Source: Roseofilum halophilum BLCC-M91
GTDB lineage: Bacteria; Cyanobacteriota; Cyanobacteriia; Cyanobacteriales; Desertifilaceae
DNA length: 64,000 nucleotides
Assembly (NCBI RefSeq): GCF_030068445.1
Contig: NZ_JAQPOK010000036.1
Coordinates: 42,734-106,733, forward strand
Reading direction: 5' to 3'
Below the pieces are notes generated by a model, which saw nothing but the letters and a program-made list of their open reading frames with translations, did not search any database and was not told where the DNA came from. A program made the position numbers and the translations under genes. This document shows positions 18,137-26,109 of this stretch, one piece after another; the stretch's first letter is position 1; the number at the start of each line of letters is the position of its first letter.

Positions 18137-18889
18137 TCAGGTTTCTTGTTTGTCGGATGACCAAAGCGAGCGGATTGGCCCTAGTTTTTGGACTTCTTCT
18201 CGCATCCAGAGTTCAAATAATTCATCAATTAACTGTCGTCTCATGGCATCATCAAATTTGGCAGGAATGAATTTTTCCAATCGGACAATAACATACCATT
18301 CTCCTAAATTCCGAGGCGGCCAGAGTTGGCCCGGTTGGGAAATCGAGAGCAGTTTGGCCAGGATGGGGTGGGGCGTGGAAACGGAAACCGGCCCTAACAC
18401 TCCTCCCGTATGGGATTCCGGCCCTTGGGAGTATTCGCGGGAGAGATCGGCAAAGCTGGCTTCTTCTTCTTGGATGCGAAAGTAGATTTCTTGGGCTAAT
18501 CCGAGATCTTTGGTGCGAATCAGGGAATAGACTACTTGATCGAGGTGGGTTTTGCGACTGAGAAAGTAGGATTCTACTTTATTGCCCCATTTGGCCTGTT
18601 TAAATTTTTCGATCAGTAGGGGACGGATAGACACTTCTTGGAATTGTTCGGCGCTCATGCCTTGGTTTTCTAGCCAAGCGGCTTTGTCCTCTGGGGTGGT
18701 AAACTTGAGTTGACTGTGGACGGATTTGAGGGCCGCTTCGATTTCTTCGGGTGTGCAAGAGTAATCGGCGATCGCCCGATCGATTACTAATCCGCGCACC
18801 ACATGGGGCATTAATTGATAACGGGTGAGCAGTTCTAAAATTTCATCTGTTTGAATGACTCGGTTGCCGACTTGTAGAATTTCTACCAT
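18137..18889 (-). CDS. Peptidyl-prolyl isomerase of a type I secretion operon
   Basis: The 250-aa protein has a SurA-like helical N-terminal part and a parvulin/PpiC domain (about 125-215; SLIRTKDLGLAQEIYFRI, then FADLSREYS and GGVLGPVS). There is no signal peptide, so it is probably cytoplasmic and may handle the exporter's substrate before transport. It is the first gene of an operon with the ABC exporter (43 bp downstream) and HlyD. This gene order recurs in cyanobacteria. Confidence 0.87.
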   Translation of the reverse strand: MVEILQVGNRVIQTDEILELLTRYQLMPHVVRGLVIDRAIADYSCTPEEIEAALKSVHSQLKFTTPEDKAAWLENQGMSAEQFQEVSIRPLLIEKFKQAKWGNKVESYFLSRKTHLDQVVYSLIRTKDLGLAQEIYFRIQEEEASFADLSREYSQGPESHTGGVLGPVSVSTPHPILAKLLSISQPGQLWPPRNLGEWYVIVRLEKFIPAKFDDAMRRQLIDELFELWMREEVQKLGPIRSLWSSDKQET

Positions 18890-19132
18890 TGGTTCTCATC
18901 GATAAGCGATCGCAGTTACTTGAATTTGAACGGTTTCCTTACACTCCCCTCCTGTCACTAGGGACAGTTTCCGCAAGCGGACATGAACAGGTTAATGGAA
19001 GGGCATACCCTTTAGTTTTTTTTAATGATACAGACTTCCAAAATAGGATAGCATCCCGATCGCGATTCAGTGCGAATTGGCGATGGGAATGGGATGGGGG
19101 AATGGGGAGGAGACATTCGATCGGGGTTGATT

Positions 19133-20443
19133 ATGGTTTACATGAGTCACATTAGATTTAGAATCGAGGGTTGGTTGAGCCATTCCAGATTATGGACATA
19201 TGGGGTGGCGATCGCCTTTCTCTGCGGTATTCTGATTTTCCTGGGTTTTCCTGTCTTTCCTCAACCTCCCGTAACCGTTCGTGTTCTCATTCAAGCCATT
19301 GATGCAACCCACTGGCAACCCCTGGTTACCCAGTTCAATCAAACCCACTCAGATATTCAGTTAGAGGTGGTTAAGGGGCCCAATAATACCAATTTAGTCG
19401 AAGATTTGTATACTTCGGCCTTTTTATTGGGGGATTCTCCCTACGATCTGGTCTATATGGATATTGTCTGGGTGCAAAAGTTTGCGGCTGCTCGGTGGTT
19501 GACGGATTTATCCGATCGAGTGACTCCAGAACAGTTAAATGTTTATCTCAAAGGGGATATTGAGGGAGGACGCTATCAAGGAAAGCTCTACCGCATCCCG
19601 TTTCAAACGGATGGGGGAATGCTCTACTATCGTCAGGATTTATTGGCCCAAATTGGCGCAACTCCTCCAGAGACGTTTGCGCAGTTAATGGCACTCTCCA
19701 AAATTCTACAAGAGCAAAATTTAGTGGCATGGGGCTATGTTTGGCAGGGGAAACAGTATGAAGGGTTGTCGGCCATGTTTACGGAAATTTTAGCCGGCCA
19801 TGGGGGATTTTGGATCGATCCAGATACCCAAGCGGTAGGATTAGACCAACCCCAGGCGATCGCCGCCGTGGAATTTCTGCGCGATACTCTAGCAGAAGGG
19901 ATTTCGCCCCCAGGGGTAACTACCTATTCTGAGGAAGAAACCCGTCGCTTATTTCAGAACGGCAAAGCTGCTTTTTTACGCAATTGGCCTTATGTCTATT
20001 CCCTGGCTTCGGATTCCGAATTGGTGGGGAAATTTGCTATTAAACCGATGATGCATACCCCAGGCAATAAGGGTGGTGCTTGTCTGGGGGGTTGGGGTTT
20101 GGGCATTTCTAAATCCTCTCCCCATCCGGATGCAGCTTGGCAGGTGATTGAGTATTTTAATCAGCCAGAGGTGCAGCGCCAATATTTTCAGCAAACTGGA
20201 TATGTTCCTGCGCGGCGATCGCTCTTTTATGATAGTCAATTAATTACCCAATCCAATCATCTCCCCCGCTTGCTCCCGGTTCTCGATAGCTCGGTGCTAC
20301 GTCCTCCCATTCCCCAATATGCCCAAGCCTCAGACATTCTGCAACGCTATCTGAGCGCCGCTCTAACTGGTCGAGAAACCCCCCAGAGAGCCATGGAATT
20401 AGCCGCAAAAGAAACTCGCGCCCTCTTGCTCCGGGGTGGATAG
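19133..20443 (+). CDS. Sugar ABC transporter substrate-binding protein (CUT1 family)
   Basis: The 436-aa extracytoplasmic protein belongs to family-1 (MalE/ThuE-like) solute-binding proteins. A hydrophobic N-terminal segment (about 17-38) serves as signal or anchor; no lipobox cysteine is seen. Family features include WQPLVTQFNQTHSDIQLEV, VYMDIVWVQKFAAARWL, RIPFQTDGGMLYYR and GGWGLGISKSSPHPDAAW. Starts at 19133 and 19142 are both plausible. Its two permeases (21242-23020) and ATPase (23870-24934) lie downstream, separated by genes on the other strand. The likely cargo is a disaccharide or compatible solute such as trehalose or glucosylglycerol; this is inference. Confidence 0.87.
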   Translation: MVYMSHIRFRIEGWLSHSRLWTYGVAIAFLCGILIFLGFPVFPQPPVTVRVLIQAIDATHWQPLVTQFNQTHSDIQLEVVKGPNNTNLVEDLYTSAFLLGDSPYDLVYMDIVWVQKFAAARWLTDLSDRVTPEQLNVYLKGDIEGGRYQGKLYRIPFQTDGGMLYYRQDLLAQIGATPPETFAQLMALSKILQEQNLVAWGYVWQGKQYEGLSAMFTEILAGHGGFWIDPDTQAVGLDQPQAIAAVEFLRDTLAEGISPPGVTTYSEEETRRLFQNGKAAFLRNWPYVYSLASDSELVGKFAIKPMMHTPGNKGGACLGGWGLGISKSSPHPDAAWQVIEYFNQPEVQRQYFQQTGYVPARRSLFYDSQLITQSNHLPRLLPVLDSSVLRPPIPQYAQASDILQRYLSAALTGRETPQRAMELAAKETRALLLRGG

Positions 20444-20505
20444 GGAGATGGGGAGATGGAGAGATGGGGAATGGGGAATGCGAGCGTCTCGCTCGCTGGA
20501 TTTCT

Positions 20506-20649
20506 GTAGCGAGCAACTGGGTTTTGGTAGCGAGCAACTGGGTTTTGGTAGCGAGCAAGATGCTCGCACTACATCTCTCGCACTACATCTCTCGCACTAC
20601 ATCTCTCGCACTACATCTATTGCACTACATCTATTGCACTACATCTATT
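20506..20649. repeat. Tandem repeats: 21-bp x2 and 14-bp x6
   Basis: Two 21-bp units starting gtagcgagcaac (20506-20526, 20527-20547) precede the palindrome gcgagcaagatgctcgc. Six 14-bp units follow (20566-20649): three gcactacatctctc and three gcactacatctatt. There are no spacers, so it is not a CRISPR array. It fills the 239-bp gap after the binding-protein gene. Confidence 0.9.
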
Positions 20650-20682
20650 GCCTGATTTTAGAGGTGTCACGGCACTACAGCC

Positions 20683-21126
20683 TTACAAAATTGTTAAATA
20701 AGTATCCATGGAATCGTCGGGCAACAACTTCAATTGCTGATTCCTTAAATCTAACTCTATCCCCAACGTCTCCAAAGGAACCACCCCAATTAACGGCTCC
20801 CTTCCTCCTGGCAACTCCAGACATTCAAACGTTCCCTCACGTCCCATAATACAAATAGACGCATCACGAAAGATTCGCGCTTTACTCAATCCTGTGGCTG
20901 TGGCTACATTCACTTCCTTGAGCAATTCCAATCCTAAAGTGGCAATCACATCTGAAGGTAAACACAATAACGTAGCTCCCGTATCCACGAGAACCTCCGT
21001 CAGTGTCATCGATCGCACTTCTTCTGGAGTAATGTACCCTCGCGTTGCCGCAGACTCATCGGCGCGATTGGCTACTTTTAAGGTCGTTTCAATTTTTCCC
21101 ATGGGGGTTTGAGTGGATGGATTCAT
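20683..21126 (-). CDS. Retropepsin-like aspartic protease family protein
   Basis: The 147-aa protein carries the single aspartic-protease motif LVDTGATLLCLP (about 46-57) and the later hydrophobic strand PLETLGIELDL expected of the retropepsin-like clan. Such proteins act as dimers. There is no signal peptide, so it is probably cytoplasmic. It lies on the minus strand within the sugar-transport region, between the binding protein and the permeases, and has no evident link to transport. Substrate unknown. Confidence 0.8.
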   Translation of the reverse strand: MNPSTQTPMGKIETTLKVANRADESAATRGYITPEEVRSMTLTEVLVDTGATLLCLPSDVIATLGLELLKEVNVATATGLSKARIFRDASICIMGREGTFECLELPGGREPLIGVVPLETLGIELDLRNQQLKLLPDDSMDTYLTIL

Positions 21127-21168
21127 AACGTTTTCCCTCTTACACTACCTGAATTATGACTACTGGAT

Positions 21169-21235
21169 AAGGTGGGCAGGAAAACCAGTAATATTAATTC
21201 AACTTTAACAAAAATAGCCTGCCCACCCTACGATA
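21169..21235. repeat. Inverted repeat upstream of the permease genes
   Basis: The arms ggtgggcagg (about 21171) and cctgcccacc (about 21222) face each other across some 40 bp, immediately upstream of the permease start at 21242. It may be a small repeat element or a regulatory hairpin. Confidence 0.5.
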
Positions 21236-21241
21236 AAATCG

Positions 21242-22165
21242 ATGACAGTAACCAGAGAAATGATGACTCCAACGCCTAGACGAGACCAAAAGACCGGTTT
21301 AATCTTAATTGCGCCTGCCCTAATCATCCTGGGGTTAGTATTTATTTATCCCATTGTTCGCGCCTTTTGGTTAAGTCTGTATACCGAAAATTTAGGCACT
21401 CAGCTCGAAGCGGTTTTTTCCGGTTTCGCTAACTATCAGAGGCTTTGGGGGGATGGTCGGTTTTGGCAGAGTCTGGGCAATACGACGATTTTTACCACTG
21501 TATCCATTATACTCGAAGTTGCTTTGGGAATGGCGATCGCCTTAATCCTCAATCAAGCCTTTTTTGGTCGGGGATTTGTGCGTACCCTCACCCTCATTCC
21601 CTGGTCTCTTCCCACCGCAGTCATGGGGTTAGCTTGGGCATGGATTTTTAACGATCAATATGGCGTTGTTAATGATTTACTCACCCGTTTAGGCCTAATC
21701 GAAACCTCCATTACTTGGCTTGGCGATCCTACCCGCGCTATGATCGCCATGATTATCGCCGATGTTTGGAAAACCACCCCCTTTATCGCCATTATTTTAT
21801 TGGCAGGCTTGCAATCGATTTCCGCCGATTTATATGAAGCCCATGCCATGGATGGGGCAACCCCTTGGCAGAGTTTTTGGCAAATTACCCTTCCCCTGAT
21901 TACCCCCCAACTGATTATCGCTCTGCTCTTTCGATTTGCCCAAGCTTTTGGTATCTTTGATTTAGTGCAAGTCATGACCGGAGGAGGGCCAGCCGGAGCC
22001 ACAGAAACTGTCTCCATTTACATCTATGCCACCGTGCGCCGCTATCTGGATTTTGGCTATGGTGCGGCCTTAGTTGTGGTCACCTTTTTACTCTTGATTT
22101 TAGCCGTGGCAGTTGCCGCTTTGTTACTCTCTAAGTTTCGCACTCCAGTTAGCGGAGAAAAGTAA
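21242..22165 (+). CDS. Sugar ABC transporter permease, MalF/UgpA type
   Basis: This 307-aa inner-membrane protein has six predicted helices and the EAA loop EAHAMDGATPWQSFWQITLP, which docks the ATPase. It is the first permease of the CUT1 sugar importer. The second permease starts 3 bp after its stop codon, so the two are translationally coupled. The cognate binding protein is at 19133-20443 and the ATPase at 23870-24934. Confidence 0.93.
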   Translation: MTVTREMMTPTPRRDQKTGLILIAPALIILGLVFIYPIVRAFWLSLYTENLGTQLEAVFSGFANYQRLWGDGRFWQSLGNTTIFTTVSIILEVALGMAIALILNQAFFGRGFVRTLTLIPWSLPTAVMGLAWAWIFNDQYGVVNDLLTRLGLIETSITWLGDPTRAMIAMIIADVWKTTPFIAIILLAGLQSISADLYEAHAMDGATPWQSFWQITLPLITPQLIIALLFRFAQAFGIFDLVQVMTGGGPAGATETVSIYIYATVRRYLDFGYGAALVVVTFLLLILAVAVAALLLSKFRTPVSGEK

Positions 22166-22168
22166 TCT

Positions 22169-23020
22169 ATGACTTCTGAAATACAGCCTAAATTTAACCG
22201 GCTTAAATTACTTCTATGGTTAAGTGTTTTTGCCACAGTTCTGTTTTTTCTTACTCCCATTTTATGGCAAATCCTGACCTCCGTCAAGACCAATGAAGCC
22301 ATTTCTGCCATACCCAACATTTATCTGCCCAGCCCCGATCAACTTACCTTAAAACACTATCAAAGTTTAGGCTTAGGCTTCCTCCGCTATGGCTTCAATA
22401 GTGGCCTAGTTTCCATCCTCTCCACCCTGCTCTGCTTAGGGATAGGAGCGCCGGCCGCCTATAGTCTCACTCGCTTAAACATACCGGGAGAAAAAATCAT
22501 CCTAGGGTTGATTTTAGTCATTAGCCTATTTCCCTATGTGTTGCTGTTTCTGGGACTGCTGGAAATGGTGAAAGCCTTGGGATTAGGCAATAATTATTTG
22601 GCGTTAATTGTTCCCTATACGGCAATTAATTTACCCCTAACTATTCTCGTCCTCAGAAGCTTCTTTCAGCAATTGCCCAAAGACTTGGAAGATTCAGCTA
22701 AAATTGATGGGTACAGCACCTTGGGCATGTTGCTGAATATCATTCTACCCATGACCGTACCCGCTTTAGTCACCACGGGAATTTTAACGTTTATTTTTGC
22801 TTGGAATGAGTTCATTTTTGCCCTGACCTTTATCACCAATGAAAGGCTATATACTATCCCGGTTGCGGTTGCCCAATTGGGGGGAACTTCTGTGTTTGAA
22901 GTGCCCTATGGCCCCATGGCTGCGGCAACCATTGCGGGAACGATTCCCCTAGTGATTTTGGTGCTAATTTTCCAGCGCCGCATTGTGCAAGGCATTACCG
23001 CAGGTGCAGTGAAAGGGTAA
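22169..23020 (+). CDS. Sugar ABC transporter permease, MalG/UgpE type
   Basis: This 283-aa inner-membrane protein has six predicted helices, with the EAA loop at DLEDSAKIDGYSTLGMLLNI. It pairs with the preceding MalF-type permease. The C-terminal hydrophobic end FQRRIVQGITAGAVKG is a familiar terminus of MalG-type permeases. The operon is broken after this gene by an oppositely oriented toxin-antitoxin pair before the ATPase gene. Confidence 0.93.
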   Translation: MTSEIQPKFNRLKLLLWLSVFATVLFFLTPILWQILTSVKTNEAISAIPNIYLPSPDQLTLKHYQSLGLGFLRYGFNSGLVSILSTLLCLGIGAPAAYSLTRLNIPGEKIILGLILVISLFPYVLLFLGLLEMVKALGLGNNYLALIVPYTAINLPLTILVLRSFFQQLPKDLEDSAKIDGYSTLGMLLNIILPMTVPALVTTGILTFIFAWNEFIFALTFITNERLYTIPVAVAQLGGTSVFEVPYGPMAAATIAGTIPLVILVLIFQRRIVQGITAGAVKG

Positions 23021-23116
23021 TATCAAATCCTTAAATGTTTGCATCAATTGATCCTAGAGAGGCAAGTTGCTCTTAGCCCCTTGTGAGCGTGCGTGTTCAT
23101 AAGGAAATGATATTAC

Positions 23117-23494
23117 TCATGCCCACATCCTCTGAATTGGATAGGCATCAAAAGCAGTGTCAGCACTGACAATCGGTAAAGAATTGTTCATTGCTTGAGC
23201 AATTAAAATGCGATCGAATGGATCGCGATGATGAAGGGGTAGAGTTCTATAATACTCAAGATCGGCAAAGGAAATATCTAAAGTTTCAATTCCAGTCTGT
23301 GCAAGAAAATCAGCTAATTCCATAAACTCAAAACCTAATTTCAACTTTTTAATTGAAATTTTGATAGCAATTTCCCAGACCGTCGCCATACTGACCCTAA
23401 CCCGATCGGCATTTTCTATGCTACTTTTGACCCTTGATGGCAACTTAGGGTCATCAGCTAGAAACCACAACAACGTATGAGTATCGAGTAGCAT
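23117..23494 (-). CDS. PIN domain toxin, VapC-like
   Basis: The 125-aa PIN-domain ribonuclease is the toxin of a type II toxin-antitoxin pair. Acidic residues expected to bind metal are at D4 (LLDTHTLLWF), in the TVWEIAIK helix, and in HRDPFDRILIAQA and SADTAFDAY. It overlaps the antitoxin gene by 1 bp and follows it, the usual order. It likely cleaves RNA when the antitoxin is degraded. Confidence 0.9.
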   Translation of the reverse strand: MLLDTHTLLWFLADDPKLPSRVKSSIENADRVRVSMATVWEIAIKISIKKLKLGFEFMELADFLAQTGIETLDISFADLEYYRTLPLHHRDPFDRILIAQAMNNSLPIVSADTAFDAYPIQRMWA

Positions 23495-23712
23495 TACATA
23501 TAATCCTTCATCTCTTCCAGAGGGGCATCAAAATCTGCTGCCATCCAAATTTTTCCCTTTAACAATCCAGCTTGTCGTTTTTTTTGCTGCACTTCTGGTT
23601 CGATGCTTTTCTCTATATACCGTTCTGCTAAGAATTCAATATAGTGCAATACCTCGATTTGTAGAGACTCTGGTAATGTCTCTAATTTCTCTAAAATTAC
23701 CGGTTGAATCAT
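23494..23712 (-). CDS. DUF2281 antitoxin
   Basis: The 72-aa protein matches the DUF2281 family, small antitoxins that accompany PIN toxins in cyanobacteria. The pattern is visible in LEKLETLPESLQIEVLHYIEF, a helical dimer segment shown only in part here, and the C-terminal WMAADFDAPLEEMKDYM that would bind and mask the toxin. It is the first gene of the pair and probably autoregulated. Confidence 0.85.
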   Translation of the reverse strand: MIQPVILEKLETLPESLQIEVLHYIEFLAERYIEKSIEPEVQQKKRQAGLLKGKIWMAADFDAPLEEMKDYM

Positions 23713-23869
23713 TATTATTGCTCCAAAATTACGCTAAAACCATTTTAATCATCGATCGTGTATATACGGAAATGATATAACATCAGTGTGAACAGGTATT
23801 AGGGTTAAATTTTAGGTTAAAATAGTTCTAGTATTATAGCTTGTCATTCTTCAATGGTCAATCTCTAAA

Positions 23870-24934
23870 ATGGCTAAACTAATCTTAAAAAATTTACGCA
23901 AGCAATTTACGAGTAAGAGTATTCCGGTTAAAGATGTGAGTGTGAAGGTTGAAGAGGGGGAATTTTTGACCCTGTTGGGGCCTTCGGGTTGCGGAAAATC
24001 GACCCTTTTACGGATGATTGCGGGACTGGATCAACCGACGGAAGGGCGGGTTATTTTAGGGGGAGAAGATATTACTGGATTACCTCCGGGTGAACGGAAT
24101 ATGGCGATGGTGTTTCAGAGTTATGCGCTCTATCCCCATATGACGGTTTTTGAGAATATTTCTACGGCTTTGCGGTTGCGAAAAGTGGATCAAAAGGAGA
24201 TTAAAACTAGGGTGCAAAGTGTATCGAAGCGTTTAGGATTGGAGTATCTGCTCGATCGCAAACCGGGGCAACTTTCTGGAGGGCAGCGTCAACGGGTGGC
24301 GTTGGCGCGATCGCTGGTACGGAACCCTGATGTATTCTTGTTGGATGAACCGTTGAGTAATTTAGATGCGCTGTTGCGGGAGCAGGTACGGGCAGATTTG
24401 AAGCAGCTCTTTGCAGCGCAACAGAAACCGGTGGTTTATGTCACTCATGACCAAACGGAGGCGATGACGCTTTCGAGTAAAATTGCTGTACTCTATGATG
24501 GGTATCTGCAACAGTTGGGGACTCCGGAGCAAATTTATCGTCAACCGGCGAATCAGTTTGTGGCGGGGTTTGTGGGCAGTCCGCAAATGAATTTATTAAC
24601 GTTGACTTGCGAGCAAAATCAAGCTATTTTGGGGAATTTTGCTCTGCCGTTGCCTTCTTTGTCTAGAGTTCCTAGGGCGATCGCTTTCGGTATTCGTCCG
24701 GAAGATATTCGGATCGCTCCAGAGGATAGCAAGGAAGCGGTAGAAGGAACGGTTTATTTGGTGGAAGATTTGGGTAAGGAGAGGTTGCTGAGTGTGCGGA
24801 TTGCGGGATCGGAGAAAACACTGCGATCGCTCATTCCAGCCGATCAACCCTTTTCTATGGAGCGGGTTAGGCTCAGATTACCCCAAAAGGCCATGCACTG
24901 GTTTGATGTGGATGCGGGCGATCGTGTATCATAA
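23870..24934 (+). CDS. Sugar ABC transporter ATP-binding protein, MalK/UgpC type
   Basis: The 354-aa ATPase of the CUT1 importer has Walker A GPSGCGKST, signature LSGGQRQRVALARSL, Walker B VFLLDEPLSNLDA and the H-loop VTHDQTEAMTL, then a C-terminal TOBE/regulatory domain with FGIRPEDIRIAP. A tail VDAGDRVS ends the protein. A second copy of the last 49 bp, reading VDAGDRLHQ, lies at 25971-26019 beyond the next gene. The ATPase may be shared by several CUT1 systems. Confidence 0.93.
   Translation: MAKLILKNLRKQFTSKSIPVKDVSVKVEEGEFLTLLGPSGCGKSTLLRMIAGLDQPTEGRVILGGEDITGLPPGERNMAMVFQSYALYPHMTVFENISTALRLRKVDQKEIKTRVQSVSKRLGLEYLLDRKPGQLSGGQRQRVALARSLVRNPDVFLLDEPLSNLDALLREQVRADLKQLFAAQQKPVVYVTHDQTEAMTLSSKIAVLYDGYLQQLGTPEQIYRQPANQFVAGFVGSPQMNLLTLTCEQNQAILGNFALPLPSLSRVPRAIAFGIRPEDIRIAPEDSKEAVEGTVYLVEDLGKERLLSVRIAGSEKTLRSLIPADQPFSMERVRLRLPQKAMHWFDVDAGDRVS
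24876..24924 (+). repeat. 49-bp direct repeat, copy A (end of the ATPase gene)
   Basis: It matches 25971-26019 at 47 of 49 positions; both differences are third-position, synonymous changes (His CAC/CAT and Ala GCG/GCT). The copies are 1095 bp apart and bracket the glycosyltransferase-like gene. Confidence 0.95.
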
Positions 24935-25058
24935 AGTGATTTAAGCCATTAAAAATGCAGGAAAGACTGACAATCAATTCTTGATGAATGGGAAGGGTTA
25001 ACCGCTAAGTCACGAAGAAATACAAAGCCAAAAAATTCGTTAGGTAACGTAAATATTT

Positions 25059-25970
25059 ATGAATACCAAGCCCTTGTTATCTATTATTACACCAACGCTG
25101 GGAAAGTTTTCGCCCTATTGGTTGGAACAGCTTTTAAGGATTGAAGGTGATATTGAATTTATCCTGATTTATCCACCAGGAGTTATACCCAGTGAGGTTA
25201 ATGATCCTAGGGTGAGAACGTTGATCAGTCCCTATAAAGGAGAAATGATGCAGCGTTTTGTGGGTTTGCTTAATGCTCGTGGGACTTATTTATTGGCTCT
25301 AGATTATGATGATTATGCTCATCCCCAGATCATCAATATGGTTTCTACTTACTTCTCTAGATTCCCAGAAAGTGTTATTTTACGGTTGAAAAAAGCAGTT
25401 ATTGATTCCCAAGAAACAGAACGGATAAAATCAGATTGGGAACCGATTCCCGATCTCGAACATATGCCAGTTTGTCAAAGCTATGATAAAGGAAAGTTTG
25501 AAGGATTATTAGAAGTCCCGATCGCACCTCTGACCGCTTCATTTAAGCTTTCTTATTTGATCTTCCCGTTTCAAAAAACAGGAATTCATTTTGAAAACTT
25601 TAATAATATTATTTGGAAAACTGAGGCGATCCAGAATGGGATGCCTGAACTCTCAAAAGCTACAGAGTTATTAGGTATTGTGACATGGATACCGAGATCG
25701 GGATTTGATCGTTTATCAGGTTTATTTGTCCAGGCGACTCTATTTGCACCGGATAAAATCATTGGACATTGGCTTTCTGGCCACGAGCAAATTCGTTTTA
25801 TTTCTTCAGACCCTGCACTTAAAGCGGCCCGTTTTCATGTTGTCTCGGATTTTTTGCTGATCAAGTATTTTCCTCAATATCCTTATTTCTGGAGTCTATT
25901 TCTGAGTAAGGCTTATGCTTTGCCCAGAACAATTGCTAAGTATCTGAAGATGAAATTGTCCCCTAAATAA
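25059..25970 (+). CDS. Glycosyltransferase family 2-like protein
   Basis: The 303-aa protein has a GT2/GT-A style opening, LLSIITPTLGKFSPYWL. ARGTYLLALDYDDYAHP follows at about residues 69-85, where the DYDD stretch stands in place of the metal-binding DxD. The C-terminal 200 residues are not diagnostic. No transmembrane segment is clear until a weak hydrophobic stretch near the end. The acceptor is unknown. Composition is more A+T-rich than its neighbours and it sits between two copies of the upstream gene's 3' end, so recent acquisition is likely. Confidence 0.65.
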   Translation: MNTKPLLSIITPTLGKFSPYWLEQLLRIEGDIEFILIYPPGVIPSEVNDPRVRTLISPYKGEMMQRFVGLLNARGTYLLALDYDDYAHPQIINMVSTYFSRFPESVILRLKKAVIDSQETERIKSDWEPIPDLEHMPVCQSYDKGKFEGLLEVPIAPLTASFKLSYLIFPFQKTGIHFENFNNIIWKTEAIQNGMPELSKATELLGIVTWIPRSGFDRLSGLFVQATLFAPDKIIGHWLSGHEQIRFISSDPALKAARFHVVSDFLLIKYFPQYPYFWSLFLSKAYALPRTIAKYLKMKLSPK

Positions 25971-26031
25971 GATTACCCCAAAAGGCCATGCATTGGTTTG
26001 ATGTGGATGCTGGCGATCGCTTACATCAATA
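25971..26031 (+). pseudogene. Leftover 3' end of a sugar-ABC ATPase gene (direct repeat copy B)
   Basis: Positions 25971-26019 repeat the end of the ATPase gene. Read in the same frame it continues as QKAMHWFDVDAGDRLHQ and a stop at 26029-26031. This is probably the original gene end, displaced by the arrival of the glycosyltransferase segment. Confidence 0.8.
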
Positions 26032-26109
26032 GCAATAGCTGCCTAGATTACGGGTATGATTATTTTACAGTCCCTACAGGGTGCGGGGAAAAGGAGAGAA
26101 GAGAAAACT

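Noticed and set aside
13429..18889. Dedicated export of the RTX protein by this operon
   Set aside because: The RTX gene is 24 kb away and its RTX block is N-terminal; only a weak suggestion can be made.
20566..20649. Possible CRISPR array
   Set aside because: The 14-bp units are contiguous with no spacers and no cas gene nearby.
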